A DNA stretch of 64,000 nt from CAZMOK01 sp964567785 (GCA_964567785.1 CAZMOK010000001.1:62001-126000); one strand, 5' to 3'; numbered from the stretch's first letter, positions 24,512 through 34,426 are shown. The notes: generated by a model from the sequence alone, not told the origin. A program made the numbers and translations.

Positions 24512-27313
24512 TTACTCCTTAAGGTTCAATTCCTTCATGTATTGCTGCCACCTGTTTCCTATGCATACCATTCTGCATTCCTTTTCAACCCTGGGGCAAT
24601 TACATTCACCAAAGGTTTTTTCAATTACCTTCCTCTGACGCTTTGCATGGAACTCCGGTGAGCCTGTGGCAGGGCTTCCGCTCGCCGGCCGGGCGACAAC
24701 CCTGAGTACTACTTCGGGGAAATATTGGTTCATATAGAACCAGGAGCCCATATTTACCGGCTCCTCCTGCGTCCATACCCAGTCCTTTGCCGCTTCATAT
24801 TTGGCAATGATACCTCTGAGTTGTTTTTCGGGCAATGGGTATAATTGTTCAAGCCGGATCAGGGCGGTATCATCTGCTTTTATTTTTTCTTTTTCTTCGA
24901 GAAGGTCGTAGTAGACCTTTCCGGAACAGAAAACCACTTTCCTGATCTTTTCAGGGTCAGCCGTAATGTCGTCGATTACTTCCTTGAAACCACCTTTAGT
25001 GAAATCTTCAATGGGTGAAACACATCTTGTGTGCCTTAAAAGGGACTTAGGTGTGAAGATCACCAGTGGTTTTCTGAACTCCCTGTGCAACTGGCGGCGC
25101 AATACATGGAAGAAACTGGCCGGCGTTGTGCAATTCACAAGCTGCATATTATTTTCGGCAGCAAGTGTTAAAAACCTTTCGATCCTTGCGCTTGAATGCT
25201 CAGGGCCCTGGCCTTCGTAACCATGCGGAAGATAGACAACGAGGTCATTCATTACGTTCCATTTATCTTCGGCACTGCTCATGAACTGGTCAAAAATGAC
25301 CTGTCCGCCGTTGAAAAAATCACCGAACTGGGCCTCCCAGACTGTAAGGCTTTGGGGATTTGCAAGCGCGTAACCATATTCAAAGCCCAGTACCCCGTAT
25401 TCAGAGAGGGGAGAATTATAGATCTCGAATTTTGCCTGGCCCTTACCAAGGTTGTTGAGCGGTGTATATTCCCTTTCCGAATCCTCTATCTTGAGCACTG
25501 CGTGACGGTGGGAAAAGGTGCCCCTGGCCGAGTCCTGCCCGCTCACCCTTACGGGGAACCCTTCCTCAAGGAGAGTCCCGTATGCAAGCATTTCGCCCAT
25601 TGCCCAATCGAGGACCCCTGTCTTTTCGATCATCTCCCTTCTTGATTTCTGAAGTTTGATGAGCTTCCGGAATATTTTTTCTTTACCGGGATAATCTGTT
25701 ATTTGCTTTCCAATCTTCTTGAGGTTTTTTTCAGGCACTCCTGTATCGGGCGATGAATGAAAATCCTCATCAGTAGCCTTGCGGATATCTTTCCAGATAT
25801 CTCCCAGGAAATTACTGATGGTAGAGGTTTTCATTTTTTTTGCCTCTTCGAGGTTCTCCTCCAGGAGATTAACCGTGCTTTTCTCTAGTTCTTCTGTATA
25901 TTCCGCCAGGTCGGGCTGGGTTTCTTTAATTTGCTCCTTGTAGATCTCGTATGGATTGGGGTGTTTTTCTATGATCTTATAAAGGATCGGCTGGGTAAAC
26001 CGGGGTTCATCGCCTTCATTATGGCCGTATTTTCTGTAGCATAGCAGATCAATGAAAACGTCCTTGTGGAATTTCTGGCGAAATTCCATGGCGAACTGTA
26101 TGGTATAAACCAGTGCCTCCACGTCGTCGCCGTTTACATGGAAAACCGGCGAAAGAGTGGTCTTTGCAACGTCTGTGCAGTATGTGCTTGAGCGGCCGTC
26201 GAGGTAATTGGTTGTAAATCCAAGTTGGTTGTTTACTACGATGTGGATTGTTCCCCCTGTGCGGTAACCGGTGAGTTCCGACATCTGCAGGAGTTCATAA
26301 ACCACTCCCTGCCCTGAAATGGAAGCATCACCATGGATAAGTATAGGAGCGATCTTGGTGAAGTCGCCTTTGTAGTCACTGTCGATCCTGGCCCGTACGA
26401 TTCCTTCAACAACCGGGTCGACAGCTTCAAGGTGTGAAGGGTTTGGCGAAAGGGTTAGCTTGATGGGCTTACCTGTTGTGCAATTTCTCTGGGAGGAGAA
26501 ACCAAGATGGTATTTTACATCGCCAAGCAGGTATTCATCCCTATAGGCCTTACCTTCAAACTCATTAAATATTTCCCTGTATGATTTCTTCAGTACATTG
26601 GCCAGGACATTCAGCCGTCCGCGGTGCGGCATGCCTATTACAAATTCATTTACGCCCAGTTCAGCTCCTTTTTCCATAAGGGCATCAAGTCCGGGGATAA
26701 GTGATTCAGCGCCCTCGAGAGAAAATCTCTTTTGTCCGGGGAATTTCCTGTGGATGAAATTCTCAAACAGTACGGCCCTTGACAGGTTCCTGAGAATGTA
26801 CTTCCTGTCTTCGGGAGTGAAGTTGTAAGAGTTCCTGCTGTTTTCCATCTGGAGGCGCAGCCAGGAGCTGATCTCGGGTTTGCGGATGTAGAAAAATTCG
26901 GCACCCACCGACTGGCAATAGGTAGCCTGGAGGTGTTCTATTATTTCAGAAAGTTTGGCTTCTCCGATCCCGATCTCATTCCCGGCTTTGAATGTTTTAT
27001 CGAGATCGCTATCGCTCAGCCCGAAGTTTTCTATATCAAGGGTGGGGGAGTACTTCCTGCGGATCCTCACCGGGTTGGTTTTTGTAAAAAGATGCCCTCG
27101 CTGACGGTACCCGTTTATCAGGTTTATAACCTTGAATTCCTGGGGGTAGTCAAGTTTTCCGTCATCAGCGCTATAATTGATCCTGGCAAACTCGAAGCCT
27201 TCGAAGAATTGTTTCCAACCCTGGTCAACCGATTCAGGGTCTTTCAGGAACTGCCTGTACTGCTCTTCAACAATTGCGGGATCAGAAGTATTTAGGAACG
27301 AATATTTATCCAT
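24512..27313 (-). CDS. odhA: 2-oxoglutarate dehydrogenase E1
   Basis: A 933-residue thiamin diphosphate enzyme that decarboxylates 2-oxoglutarate and passes the succinyl group to OdhB. The N-terminal helix with EEQYRQFLKDPESVDQGWKQ is the OGDH start. Marks: IGMPHRGRLNVLANVLKKS, LSPNPSHLEAVDPVVEGIV, GDASISGQGVVYELLQ, CYRKYGHNEGDEPRFTQP and DSARGTFSHRHAVLKIED. A -33/-7 promoter is predicted upstream. E3 (lipoamide dehydrogenase) is not in the window. Confidence 0.96.
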   Translation of the reverse strand: MDKYSFLNTSDPAIVEEQYRQFLKDPESVDQGWKQFFEGFEFARINYSADDGKLDYPQEFKVINLINGYRQRGHLFTKTNPVRIRRKYSPTLDIENFGLSDSDLDKTFKAGNEIGIGEAKLSEIIEHLQATYCQSVGAEFFYIRKPEISSWLRLQMENSRNSYNFTPEDRKYILRNLSRAVLFENFIHRKFPGQKRFSLEGAESLIPGLDALMEKGAELGVNEFVIGMPHRGRLNVLANVLKKSYREIFNEFEGKAYRDEYLLGDVKYHLGFSSQRNCTTGKPIKLTLSPNPSHLEAVDPVVEGIVRARIDSDYKGDFTKIAPILIHGDASISGQGVVYELLQMSELTGYRTGGTIHIVVNNQLGFTTNYLDGRSSTYCTDVAKTTLSPVFHVNGDDVEALVYTIQFAMEFRQKFHKDVFIDLLCYRKYGHNEGDEPRFTQPILYKIIEKHPNPYEIYKEQIKETQPDLAEYTEELEKSTVNLLEENLEEAKKMKTSTISNFLGDIWKDIRKATDEDFHSSPDTGVPEKNLKKIGKQITDYPGKEKIFRKLIKLQKSRREMIEKTGVLDWAMGEMLAYGTLLEEGFPVRVSGQDSARGTFSHRHAVLKIEDSEREYTPLNNLGKGQAKFEIYNSPLSEYGVLGFEYGYALANPQSLTVWEAQFGDFFNGGQVIFDQFMSSAEDKWNVMNDLVVYLPHGYEGQGPEHSSARIERFLTLAAENNMQLVNCTTPASFFHVLRRQLHREFRKPLVIFTPKSLLRHTRCVSPIEDFTKGGFKEVIDDITADPEKIRKVVFCSGKVYYDLLEEKEKIKADDTALIRLEQLYPLPEKQLRGIIAKYEAAKDWVWTQEEPVNMGSWFYMNQYFPEVVLRVVARPASGSPATGSPEFHAKRQRKVIEKTFGECNCPRVEKECRMVCIGNRWQQYMKELNLKE

Positions 27314-27336
27314 TTAAAAGCCTCTTAATCGGGCTG

Positions 27337-27366
27337 CAAAAATACAAATAATTATCCATGCGCAAA
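27337..27366 (-). promoter_or_regulatory. Predicted odhA promoter
   Basis: Minus strand TTTG (27366-27363), 18 bases, TATTTTTG (27344-27337). The start codon lies 23 bases below the -7 box. Confidence 0.5.
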
Positions 27367-27394
27367 TGCTTAGCAATGACTACTAAAGGGCAAT

Positions 27395-27424
27395 AAAAAA
27401 GCTGCCGTAAAAGCGGCAGCTTTT
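27395..27424 (-). terminator. Terminator of the ferredoxin gene
   Basis: GCTGCCG (27401-27407) pairs with CGGCAGC (27414-27420) around a six-base loop. On the minus strand it is followed by six T, so it should separate the ferredoxin from odhA. Confidence 0.85.
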
Positions 27425-27447
27425 CATATTACGTATTTGTTGTTTTT

Positions 27448-27615
27448 TTACACCGGTTCGATGGCATCAACCGGGCAGACGTCTGCACATGATCCACAGT
27501 CGGTGCAAATATCGGGATCAATTACGTAGATGTCGCCTTCTGAGATAGCCTCTACCGGGCATTCGTCAATACAAGTACCGCAAGCAGTGCAGTCGTCAGT
27601 GATTTTGTAAGCCAT
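27448..27615 (-). CDS. 2x[4Fe-4S] ferredoxin
   Basis: A 55-residue protein found by reading the gap upstream of odhA. Two CxxCxxCxxxCP motifs are complete: Cys9, 12, 15, 19 and Cys37, 40, 43, 47 (CTACGTCIDECP; CTDCGSCADVCP). It is a soluble low-potential electron carrier. It has its own predicted -7 box and terminator and lies head to head with korA across 298 bases. As KorA/KorB need a ferredoxin acceptor, it is the likely partner; that pairing is inference from position. Confidence 0.93.
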   Translation of the reverse strand: MAYKITDDCTACGTCIDECPVEAISEGDIYVIDPDICTDCGSCADVCPVDAIEPV

Positions 27616-27649
27616 AACTTTAAAATTTAAAATTAGTCACTAGTTGACG

Positions 27650-27657
27650 CAAAGGTA
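27650..27657 (-). promoter_or_regulatory. Predicted -7 box for the ferredoxin gene
   Basis: Minus strand TACCTTTG matches TAnnTTTG and lies 34 bases upstream of the ATG. No good -33 box is visible. Confidence 0.4.
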
Positions 27658-27882
27658 TAATTATATGTTCATTGAAAACCAATAAAACAGGACAAAAGAA
27701 CTAAAATTATATGCAGTCTAAATTATCATAATGCCATAAAGTTGATCAGACATCTCCAATTGCCTCATTGTTAATTAAATAACAAAACAAGGTGTTCAGA
27801 ATGAATAAATTGAGAAAATAAAAATTGACTTTTGAGGTTAAAAAATTGTTAAAAGTTAGATACCTCCTAGCATTAAAACTTT

Positions 27883-27890
27883 TAACTTTG
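27883..27890 (+). promoter_or_regulatory. Predicted -7 box for korAB
   Basis: TAACTTTG fits TAnnTTTG, 23 bases before the korA ATG. The upstream -33 region is poor (TTAG at 27856-27859, spacing 23). Confidence 0.4.
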
Positions 27891-27913
27891 CAGTTCATAA
27901 ATGAATACTGCTG

Positions 27914-29770
27914 ATGAAAAACAACGATCATAAAGTAGTAGAGGTTGAACATGTCGTGGTGAAGTTTGCAGGTGATTCCGGTGACGGGATGCAGCTATCA
28001 GGCTCTATGTTTTCCGACACCACTGCATTTGCCGGTAACGACCTTTCAACTTTTCCTGATTATCCCTCAGAGATCAGGGCTCCGCAAGGTACACTGGCCG
28101 GTGTTTCCGGTTTTCAGCTTCATTTCGGGCACATTAAGGTTGACACCCCGGGTGACCTTGCAGATGTACTCGTTGCCCTTAATCCTGCGGCTTTAAAGGC
28201 AAATCTGAAATGGGTGAAGCAGGGAGCTACTATCATTGTCGATATCGACAATTTTGATAATAAACATTACAAAAAAGCAGGATATGTTGAAGATCCGATT
28301 GGTGATGGTACGCTTGAAGGATATAACCTTGTAAAGGCTCCCATAACCTCTTTGAGCCGGGCCACGGTCAAGGAACTGGGGATCGATCCGAAATCAGCCG
28401 ACAGGTCGAAAAACCAGTTTGCCCTTGGTATGCTTTATTATCTTTTTAATAAAGACCTTTCCATAGGCGAAAAATTCCTCGAGGCGAAATTCGGCAAAAA
28501 GCCCATCCTTGCTGAAGCTAACAAAAAAGTACTGAGGGCCGGCTATAATTATGCCGAGACTATAGAGGCGCTGGCAACAACCTACAAGATAAAACCCAGG
28601 GAAGAACTTAAAGGAAAATACAGGAATATTACCGGCAATATTGCTACTGCCTGGGGCCTTATGGCTGCGGCTGAGAAGTCAGGCCTGGAACTTTTTCTCG
28701 GGTCTTATCCTATCACTCCGGCATCGGAGATCTTACAGGAACTTTCAAACAGAAAGCATTTAGGTGTCAAGACATTCCAGGCTGAAGATGAAATTGCGGG
28801 TATTACTTCTGCCATAGGTGCGGCTTTCGCTGGATCCCTGGCTGCAACATCAACCTCAGGGCCGGGCCTTGCCTTAAAAAGTGAAGCGATAGGACTTGCC
28901 GTGATTACCGAGCTTCCGCTTGTAATTGTCGATGTTCAGCGGGCCGGCCCTTCAACAGGATTACCAACCAAACCGGAACAGGCCGACCTTTTGCAAGCCC
29001 TTTACGGACGTCATGGTGAAAGCCCGGTGGTTGTGCTTGCTGCAAGCACTCCGGCCAACTGTTTCCGGTTTGCCTTCGAGGCCTCAAAACTGGCACTTGA
29101 GCATATGGTCCCGGTAATCCTGCTTACCGATGGCTACCTGGCAAATGGATCTGAGTTGTGGAGGATCCCTGCAATGAAAGACCTTCCTGAAATACACCCG
29201 AGGTTTGTCGAAGATAATGACCCTGACTATCAGCCATACAGAAGAGACCCCGAAACGTTAGCCCGCTATTGGGCCCTGCCCGGACAGGAAGGGTTAAGAC
29301 ATAATGTCGGGGGGCTTGAAAAAGAGGATGTGCTGGGAACTGTTTCGCACGGGCCGCTTAACCATCAGAAAATGATCCAACTCAGGGAAGAGAAGGTCCA
29401 GCGTGTAGCTTACCATATACCCGAACTGGAAGTTATAGGTGAAGAAGAGGGAGACCTCCTGGTCGTTGGCTGGGGAGGTTCATATGGCGCACTGGGTTCA
29501 GCAGTAAAAGATATGCAGAACGAGGGTAAATCGGTCAGCCTGGCTCAGTTCAATTACATCTATCCGTTACCAAAAAACACGGGTAATGTATTTAAAAGGT
29601 TCAAAAAGATACTTGTATGTGAAATGAACCTGGGCCAGTTTGCGTTTTACCTGAGAGGAGTGTTCCCCGGCATTCCGGTAGAACAGTATAACAAGATCCA
29701 GGGGCTGCCTTTTATGATAGCTGAACTAAAAAATAAATTCAACCAGGTCATTGAAGATATCTCAAAATGA
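27914..29770 (+). CDS. korA: 2-oxoacid:ferredoxin oxidoreductase, alpha (gamma-alpha fusion)
   Basis: A 618-residue subunit in which a gamma domain (about 1-195; VKFAGDSGDGMQLSGSMFSD) is fused to the alpha/PFOR domain (about 230-480; GSYPITPASEILQEL, then TSTSGPGLALKSEAIGLAV) and a C-terminal domain (VVGWGGSYGALGSAV). With KorB it converts a 2-oxoacid, most likely 2-oxoglutarate, and CoA to acyl-CoA and reduced ferredoxin. The stop overlaps the korB start (ATGA). Substrate specificity is a family-level call, strengthened by the odhAB genes next door. Confidence 0.9.
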   Translation: MKNNDHKVVEVEHVVVKFAGDSGDGMQLSGSMFSDTTAFAGNDLSTFPDYPSEIRAPQGTLAGVSGFQLHFGHIKVDTPGDLADVLVALNPAALKANLKWVKQGATIIVDIDNFDNKHYKKAGYVEDPIGDGTLEGYNLVKAPITSLSRATVKELGIDPKSADRSKNQFALGMLYYLFNKDLSIGEKFLEAKFGKKPILAEANKKVLRAGYNYAETIEALATTYKIKPREELKGKYRNITGNIATAWGLMAAAEKSGLELFLGSYPITPASEILQELSNRKHLGVKTFQAEDEIAGITSAIGAAFAGSLAATSTSGPGLALKSEAIGLAVITELPLVIVDVQRAGPSTGLPTKPEQADLLQALYGRHGESPVVVLAASTPANCFRFAFEASKLALEHMVPVILLTDGYLANGSELWRIPAMKDLPEIHPRFVEDNDPDYQPYRRDPETLARYWALPGQEGLRHNVGGLEKEDVLGTVSHGPLNHQKMIQLREEKVQRVAYHIPELEVIGEEEGDLLVVGWGGSYGALGSAVKDMQNEGKSVSLAQFNYIYPLPKNTGNVFKRFKKILVCEMNLGQFAFYLRGVFPGIPVEQYNKIQGLPFMIAELKNKFNQVIEDISK

Positions 29771-30801
29771 AAAGCGAGACCACAACACTGCCAGCGGGAA
29801 AGCTGACGAAAGACGATTTTAAGGTTAACCAGGATATTAAATGGTGTGCCGGTTGCGGAGATTACGCAATCTTGTCTGCAATCCAGACGGTTCTTGCAGA
29901 AGGAGGCGGGAAAAAGGAAAATATAGTCTTTGTTTCCGGTATAGGCTGTTCATCCAGGTTCCCTTATTACATAAATGCCTATGGGTTCCATGGCCTCCAC
30001 GGCAGAGGCGCTGCGATTGCCTCCGGTATAAAAGTGAGCAATCCCAAACTCGATGTATGGCATATTACCGGCGACGGCGATAGCATGGCTATTGGCGGTA
30101 ACCATTTTATCCACGCGGTAAGGCGAAATATCGACATGAATATCATTATATTCAATAACAAAATATATGGCCTGACCAAAGGACAATATTCGCCTACCAC
30201 ACCAAGGGGAAGTAAAACCAAAACCTCACCGGACGGAACCATAGAAAATCCGTTCAAGCCCGGAGAACTGACCATGGGTGCGCAGGGAACATTCTTCGCC
30301 AGGATGGTGGATACCGAACCTAAGAGGTTGCGGGAAGTGTTGATGGCTGCCGCCGAGCACAAAGGCACTTCAGTTGTTGAGATCCTGCAAAACTGTGTGA
30401 TCTTCAATAACAAGATACATGCGGAAATTACAGGCCGAGATGTGAGAGGCGACCACCAGATCTATCTGGAGCATGGCAAGCCAATGATCTTTGGCAAGGA
30501 TCGAAATAAAGGGCTCAGAAAGAACGGTACAAAATTCGAAGTGGTGACTATTGGTGAGAACGGTATTACAGAAGACGACATCCTGGTACACGATGCCCAC
30601 GATCCCGATGATACAACCCATTATATGCTTGTACGAATGACACTGCCCGACTTTCCGGTTGCCACAGGCGTTATAAGGTCGTGCCATTGCTTTGAACCGT
30701 ATGATAAGCTTCTCGAAGACCAGGTAAAAGAAGCCAGGGAAGAACACTCCCTTAAAAATATGGACGATCTGCTGAACTCGGGCCCCACACTCGATCTTTA
30801 G
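29767..30801 (+). CDS. korB: 2-oxoacid:ferredoxin oxidoreductase, beta
   Basis: A 344-residue thiamin diphosphate subunit. CAGCG (Cys27, Cys30), Cys61 in SGIGCSSRFPYY and a later Cys in EILQNCVIFN are the expected ligands of its single [4Fe-4S] cluster. The cofactor-binding loop is WHITGDGDSMAIGGNHF through NNKIYGLTKGQYSPT. Electrons leave from this subunit to ferredoxin. The first four bases overlap korA. Both korAB and odhAB are complete here, so the cell may choose by redox state. Confidence 0.92.
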   Translation: MKSETTTLPAGKLTKDDFKVNQDIKWCAGCGDYAILSAIQTVLAEGGGKKENIVFVSGIGCSSRFPYYINAYGFHGLHGRGAAIASGIKVSNPKLDVWHITGDGDSMAIGGNHFIHAVRRNIDMNIIIFNNKIYGLTKGQYSPTTPRGSKTKTSPDGTIENPFKPGELTMGAQGTFFARMVDTEPKRLREVLMAAAEHKGTSVVEILQNCVIFNNKIHAEITGRDVRGDHQIYLEHGKPMIFGKDRNKGLRKNGTKFEVVTIGENGITEDDILVHDAHDPDDTTHYMLVRMTLPDFPVATGVIRSCHCFEPYDKLLEDQVKEAREEHSLKNMDDLLNSGPTLDL

Positions 30802-30860
30802 ACCCTTCTTGATATCCGGTTCCTTATAGATTACTTTTATAACGGAACACCATTATCGTC

Positions 30861-32192
30861 ATGCTTAAGGAATTTGAAGAATTCATCCATTCCGGGAAGC
30901 TCTTTGAGAAACAAGATAAGATCCTCCTTGCTGTTAGCGGAGGCAGGGATTCTGTAGCAATGGCCGACCTTTTTATCCGTGCGGGCTACCAATGTGCAAT
31001 AGCCCACTGCAATTTTAAGCTCCGGGGCAGGGAATCGGATGAGGATGAAGTTTTCACAAAGAAGCTTGCTGAAAATTACAACTGTGATTTTTATACGAAA
31101 TCATTCCCAACAGAGGAATACGCGCAAGAAAAGGGGATATCGGTCCAGATGGCGGCCAGGGAGCTGAGATATACCTGGTTCGAAGAACTTATTAAGGAAA
31201 CAGGCTTTGATTTTGTTGCAACAGGTCACCATCGCGACGATGAAACGGAAACTTTTGTGATCAATCTTATAAGAGGCACAGGTCCCAGAGGACTCGCAGG
31301 GATCCCTGTCAGCCGGGGTAATATTGTAAGACCCCTTCTTTTTACGGGAAGGGAAGGGATAAACATGTATATTGAGGGTCGTGGACTTGAGTATCGCGAA
31401 GATAGCTCCAACAAGGAAGAAAATTACCTCAGGAATAAAGTAAGGCACTCGATCATTCCCCTGCTCGAATCATTGAATCCTGATTTTAGCACCTCACTGC
31501 TCCGGAATATGTCCCGGATCCGAGGCATGATTGGAATGGTTGACAGGAAAATGGATGAGTTCCGCAGGGACGAAATTATCGCCTGTAGCGACGGTATAAG
31601 GATCCCAATTGAAAAGATCTTAAGAATGCAGCCTGTTAGTTTCTGGATGTTCGAATTGCTGCGCGATTATAATTTCAGTTTCGATACGGCTGAGAGACTT
31701 GCAGGTTCCATTGGAGAAAGTACAGGAAAGCATTATCTGTCAAAAACGCACCGACTGCTGGTTGAAAGGGAATACCTTCTCTTGCAGGATCTTACCGTAC
31801 CGGAGGAGTGCTTAAAGGATGAGCAATTTGTTGTCGATAAGGACGCAAAACAGATCCTGCATCCTGTAAAACTGAAGTTCGACTATTTCGAGGCAGGTGA
31901 AATACAAATATCGTCAGATCCTGCGGAGGCATTCATCGATCCGGTTAAACTAACTTATCCGCTCATTTTGCGTAAATGGAGAGAAGGTGATACATTCAGG
32001 CCTCTTGGAATGAAAGGCACCAAAAAACTAAGTGACTTTTTCATCGACAATAAGATCGAAATCTCTCAAAAAGAGAAAACATGGCTTCTCTGTTCCGGCA
32101 ATGAGATTGTCTGGGTGATAGGGCTGCGCCTCGACAACAGGTTCAGGATCACTCCATCCTCCGGTAGTATGCTCAGGATTAGACTGCTATAA
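30861..32192 (+). CDS. tilS: tRNA(Ile)-lysidine synthase
   Basis: A 443-residue enzyme that attaches lysine to C34 of the CAU-anticodon tRNA-Ile, changing its decoding from Met to Ile codons. The PP-loop is LAVSGGRDSVAMADL; AIAHCNFKLRGRESDEDE and ATGHHRDDETETFVINLIRG are the other N-terminal family marks. A central helical domain and a C-terminal TilS domain (RKWREGDTFRPLGMKGTKKL) complete it. Essential single-copy gene in most bacteria. Gap of 59 bases after korB. Confidence 0.95.
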   Translation: MLKEFEEFIHSGKLFEKQDKILLAVSGGRDSVAMADLFIRAGYQCAIAHCNFKLRGRESDEDEVFTKKLAENYNCDFYTKSFPTEEYAQEKGISVQMAARELRYTWFEELIKETGFDFVATGHHRDDETETFVINLIRGTGPRGLAGIPVSRGNIVRPLLFTGREGINMYIEGRGLEYREDSSNKEENYLRNKVRHSIIPLLESLNPDFSTSLLRNMSRIRGMIGMVDRKMDEFRRDEIIACSDGIRIPIEKILRMQPVSFWMFELLRDYNFSFDTAERLAGSIGESTGKHYLSKTHRLLVEREYLLLQDLTVPEECLKDEQFVVDKDAKQILHPVKLKFDYFEAGEIQISSDPAEAFIDPVKLTYPLILRKWREGDTFRPLGMKGTKKLSDFFIDNKIEISQKEKTWLLCSGNEIVWVIGLRLDNRFRITPSSGSMLRIRLL

Positions 32193-32258
32193 TATACTCT
32201 TATTTAGATTCTTTTATAAATACAGTGTAGCGGTGTATATCCGCTTACCTGAATTTTA

Positions 32259-32266
32259 TAACTTTG
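32259..32266 (+). promoter_or_regulatory. Predicted -7 box for dsbD
   Basis: TAACTTTG, fitting TAnnTTTG, lies 21 bases before the ATG. The -33 region has no clear TTTG. Confidence 0.4.
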
Positions 32267-32287
32267 CAAACCAAAAAATAATTAAAC

Positions 32288-34336
32288 ATGAAGAAATTCA
32301 GGGCGGTTCTTTCTGCAATAGTCCTACCAATTATTTTAGGAAGCCTATCTCTCCAGGCACAGATCCTGGAGCCTGTTAAGTGGACCTTCGATTCAAAGGA
32401 AATTTCATCTGATGAGGTTGAAATTCAGTTCATTGCTGATATTGACCCGGGTTGGCATGTCTATTCTACCGATATTCCCGAAGGAGGGCCAATACCTACT
32501 TCATTCAATTTTGTTGACAACGATAACTATGAGCTTTCAGGCGAATTGGAAACTCCCGAAGCCATTGAAAAGTTTGATAAGGCCTTTGAAATGAACCTTG
32601 AATATTACGGGGAGAGGGCAGTCTTTTCGCAGAAAGTAAAGCTAAATACCGAAGAACCCTTTGTTATACAGGGCGAGCTTGAGTTCATGGCATGCGATGA
32701 CAGTCGCTGCCTGCCGCCTGCCTATGTCGAATTTGCTTTTCCTGTTAACGGGGCTGACGTATCTGATGCTTCTATGGCTGAAAGTGCCGATGAGGCAGAA
32801 AGTGGAATGGCCTTCCTCGACGAAGCGGGACCTGAAGAGGTTAAAAAAACACAGACTGAAGAGAAAGAAGGTTCGGAATCACTGCTGGCCTTTTTTCTCA
32901 TTGCCCTGGGAGTTGGCTTTGTCGGGTTGCTAACGCCTTGCGTATACCCTATGATCCCGATGACTGTTTCATTTTTTATGAACCAGAGCCAGAGCAAGGC
33001 GAGAGGGAGGATGCAGGCCCTGGTGTTCGGATTTTCGATCATTTTCATTTACACGGTAGTGGGAGTGCTCGTTTCTGTGATCTTTGGCGCTGAGGCCATA
33101 AAAAGCGTCAGCGACCACTGGCTCACTAACCTGATATTCTTCCTGCTTTTTGCAACTTTTGCAGCCTCATTCTTCGGGATGTTCGAAATAGTTCTGCCAA
33201 GCTGGCTTACCAGTAAATCTGACAAGCAGGCCGATAAGGGAGGATTTATCGGCTCATTTTTCATGGCGCTCACCCTGGTGCTCGTGTCTTTTTCCTGTAC
33301 GGCTCCATTTGTGGGCGGTATCCTTGTTGAAGCTGCCACAGGTGAGTTCCTCAAACCAACCGTAGGGATGTTTGGCTTTTCGCTTGCATTTGCCATAGTA
33401 TTTACACTGCTTGCCTTGTTCCCCGGATGGCTTGGAAAGATGCCCAAATCAGGCGGCTGGCTTAATTCAGTCAAGGTTGTCCTTGCTTTCCTGATCCTGG
33501 CAATAGGCATGAAATATTTACTCGTGCCCAATGTGGCGCTCAACTGGGGAATTACCCGTGAGATCTACCTTGCCATCTGGATCGTGCTGTTCACATTACT
33601 TGGTTTCTATCTTCTTGGTAAGATAAGGTTTTCCCACGACAGCCCGGTCAACCACTTAAGCGTTCCACGGTTGCTACTTGTCATAATATCTTTCAGTTTT
33701 GTATTTTACCTGGTTCCGGGATTGTTCGGTGCACCCCTGAAAGCTGTCTCCGGTTACCTTCCTACAGAATCTTCATGGGACCTTGATGAAATCATCCGGG
33801 AGAACACGAGGAACATTTCAGTTGTGAGCCAGGGAAGCGGGAATTCCACTGCAAACCTTTGTGATGAGCCTAAATACGATGATATCTTTGAGCTTCCCCA
33901 CGGACTGCAGGGTTATTTTGAATACGAACAGGCTTTAGCCTGTGCAAAGGAACTTAACAAACCCCTGTTTGTCGATGTAAAAGGACATGCATGCACCAAT
34001 TGTAAGGTAATGGAAAAGAATGTCTGGCCAGATCCTGAGGTGCTCAAGCGGCTCAGGGAGGATTTTGTAATTGTCGCCCTTTATGTTGACGACAAGACAA
34101 AACTGCCCGAGGATGAATGGATCACATCATCCTTCGACGGTAAAGTGAAGAAAACCATCGGCAGGAAGAACACAGACTTCCAGATCACCAGGTTCGGGGT
34201 TAATGCCCAGCCTTATTATGTAATTATGGGGCATAACGATGATGTTCTCACTGAACCGGTGGGATTTGTTCCCGATGTTGATGAATACATTGATTTCCTT
34301 GACAGCGGCGTGCAGGCTTTCAACGAAAAATACTAG
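32288..34336 (+). CDS. dsbD: Thiol:disulfide interchange protein DsbD
   Basis: A 682-residue membrane protein that moves reducing power from cytoplasmic thioredoxin to the periplasm. Order: signal peptide, N-terminal periplasmic domain (about 25-150; two Cys in ACDDSRCLPP), Asp/Glu-rich spacer, eight-helix domain (about 200-480; first Cys in LTPCVYPMIPMTVSFF and second in SFSCTAPFVGG), and a C-terminal thioredoxin domain with GHACTNCKVME. All three redox pairs are present. It has a promoter-like -7 box. The partner may be a periplasmic peroxidase, cytochrome c or DsbG-type pathway, none of which is here. Confidence 0.93.
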   Translation: MKKFRAVLSAIVLPIILGSLSLQAQILEPVKWTFDSKEISSDEVEIQFIADIDPGWHVYSTDIPEGGPIPTSFNFVDNDNYELSGELETPEAIEKFDKAFEMNLEYYGERAVFSQKVKLNTEEPFVIQGELEFMACDDSRCLPPAYVEFAFPVNGADVSDASMAESADEAESGMAFLDEAGPEEVKKTQTEEKEGSESLLAFFLIALGVGFVGLLTPCVYPMIPMTVSFFMNQSQSKARGRMQALVFGFSIIFIYTVVGVLVSVIFGAEAIKSVSDHWLTNLIFFLLFATFAASFFGMFEIVLPSWLTSKSDKQADKGGFIGSFFMALTLVLVSFSCTAPFVGGILVEAATGEFLKPTVGMFGFSLAFAIVFTLLALFPGWLGKMPKSGGWLNSVKVVLAFLILAIGMKYLLVPNVALNWGITREIYLAIWIVLFTLLGFYLLGKIRFSHDSPVNHLSVPRLLLVIISFSFVFYLVPGLFGAPLKAVSGYLPTESSWDLDEIIRENTRNISVVSQGSGNSTANLCDEPKYDDIFELPHGLQGYFEYEQALACAKELNKPLFVDVKGHACTNCKVMEKNVWPDPEVLKRLREDFVIVALYVDDKTKLPEDEWITSSFDGKVKKTIGRKNTDFQITRFGVNAQPYYVIMGHNDDVLTEPVGFVPDVDEYIDFLDSGVQAFNEKY

Positions 34337-34426
34337 CCTGGTTATATTGCATTCCGATTTGTTAAGGAGTTGTTAATTCCGGACTGCCACAGGTTCGAAT
34401 TGCATAGTTTTACAAAAAACCGACTC

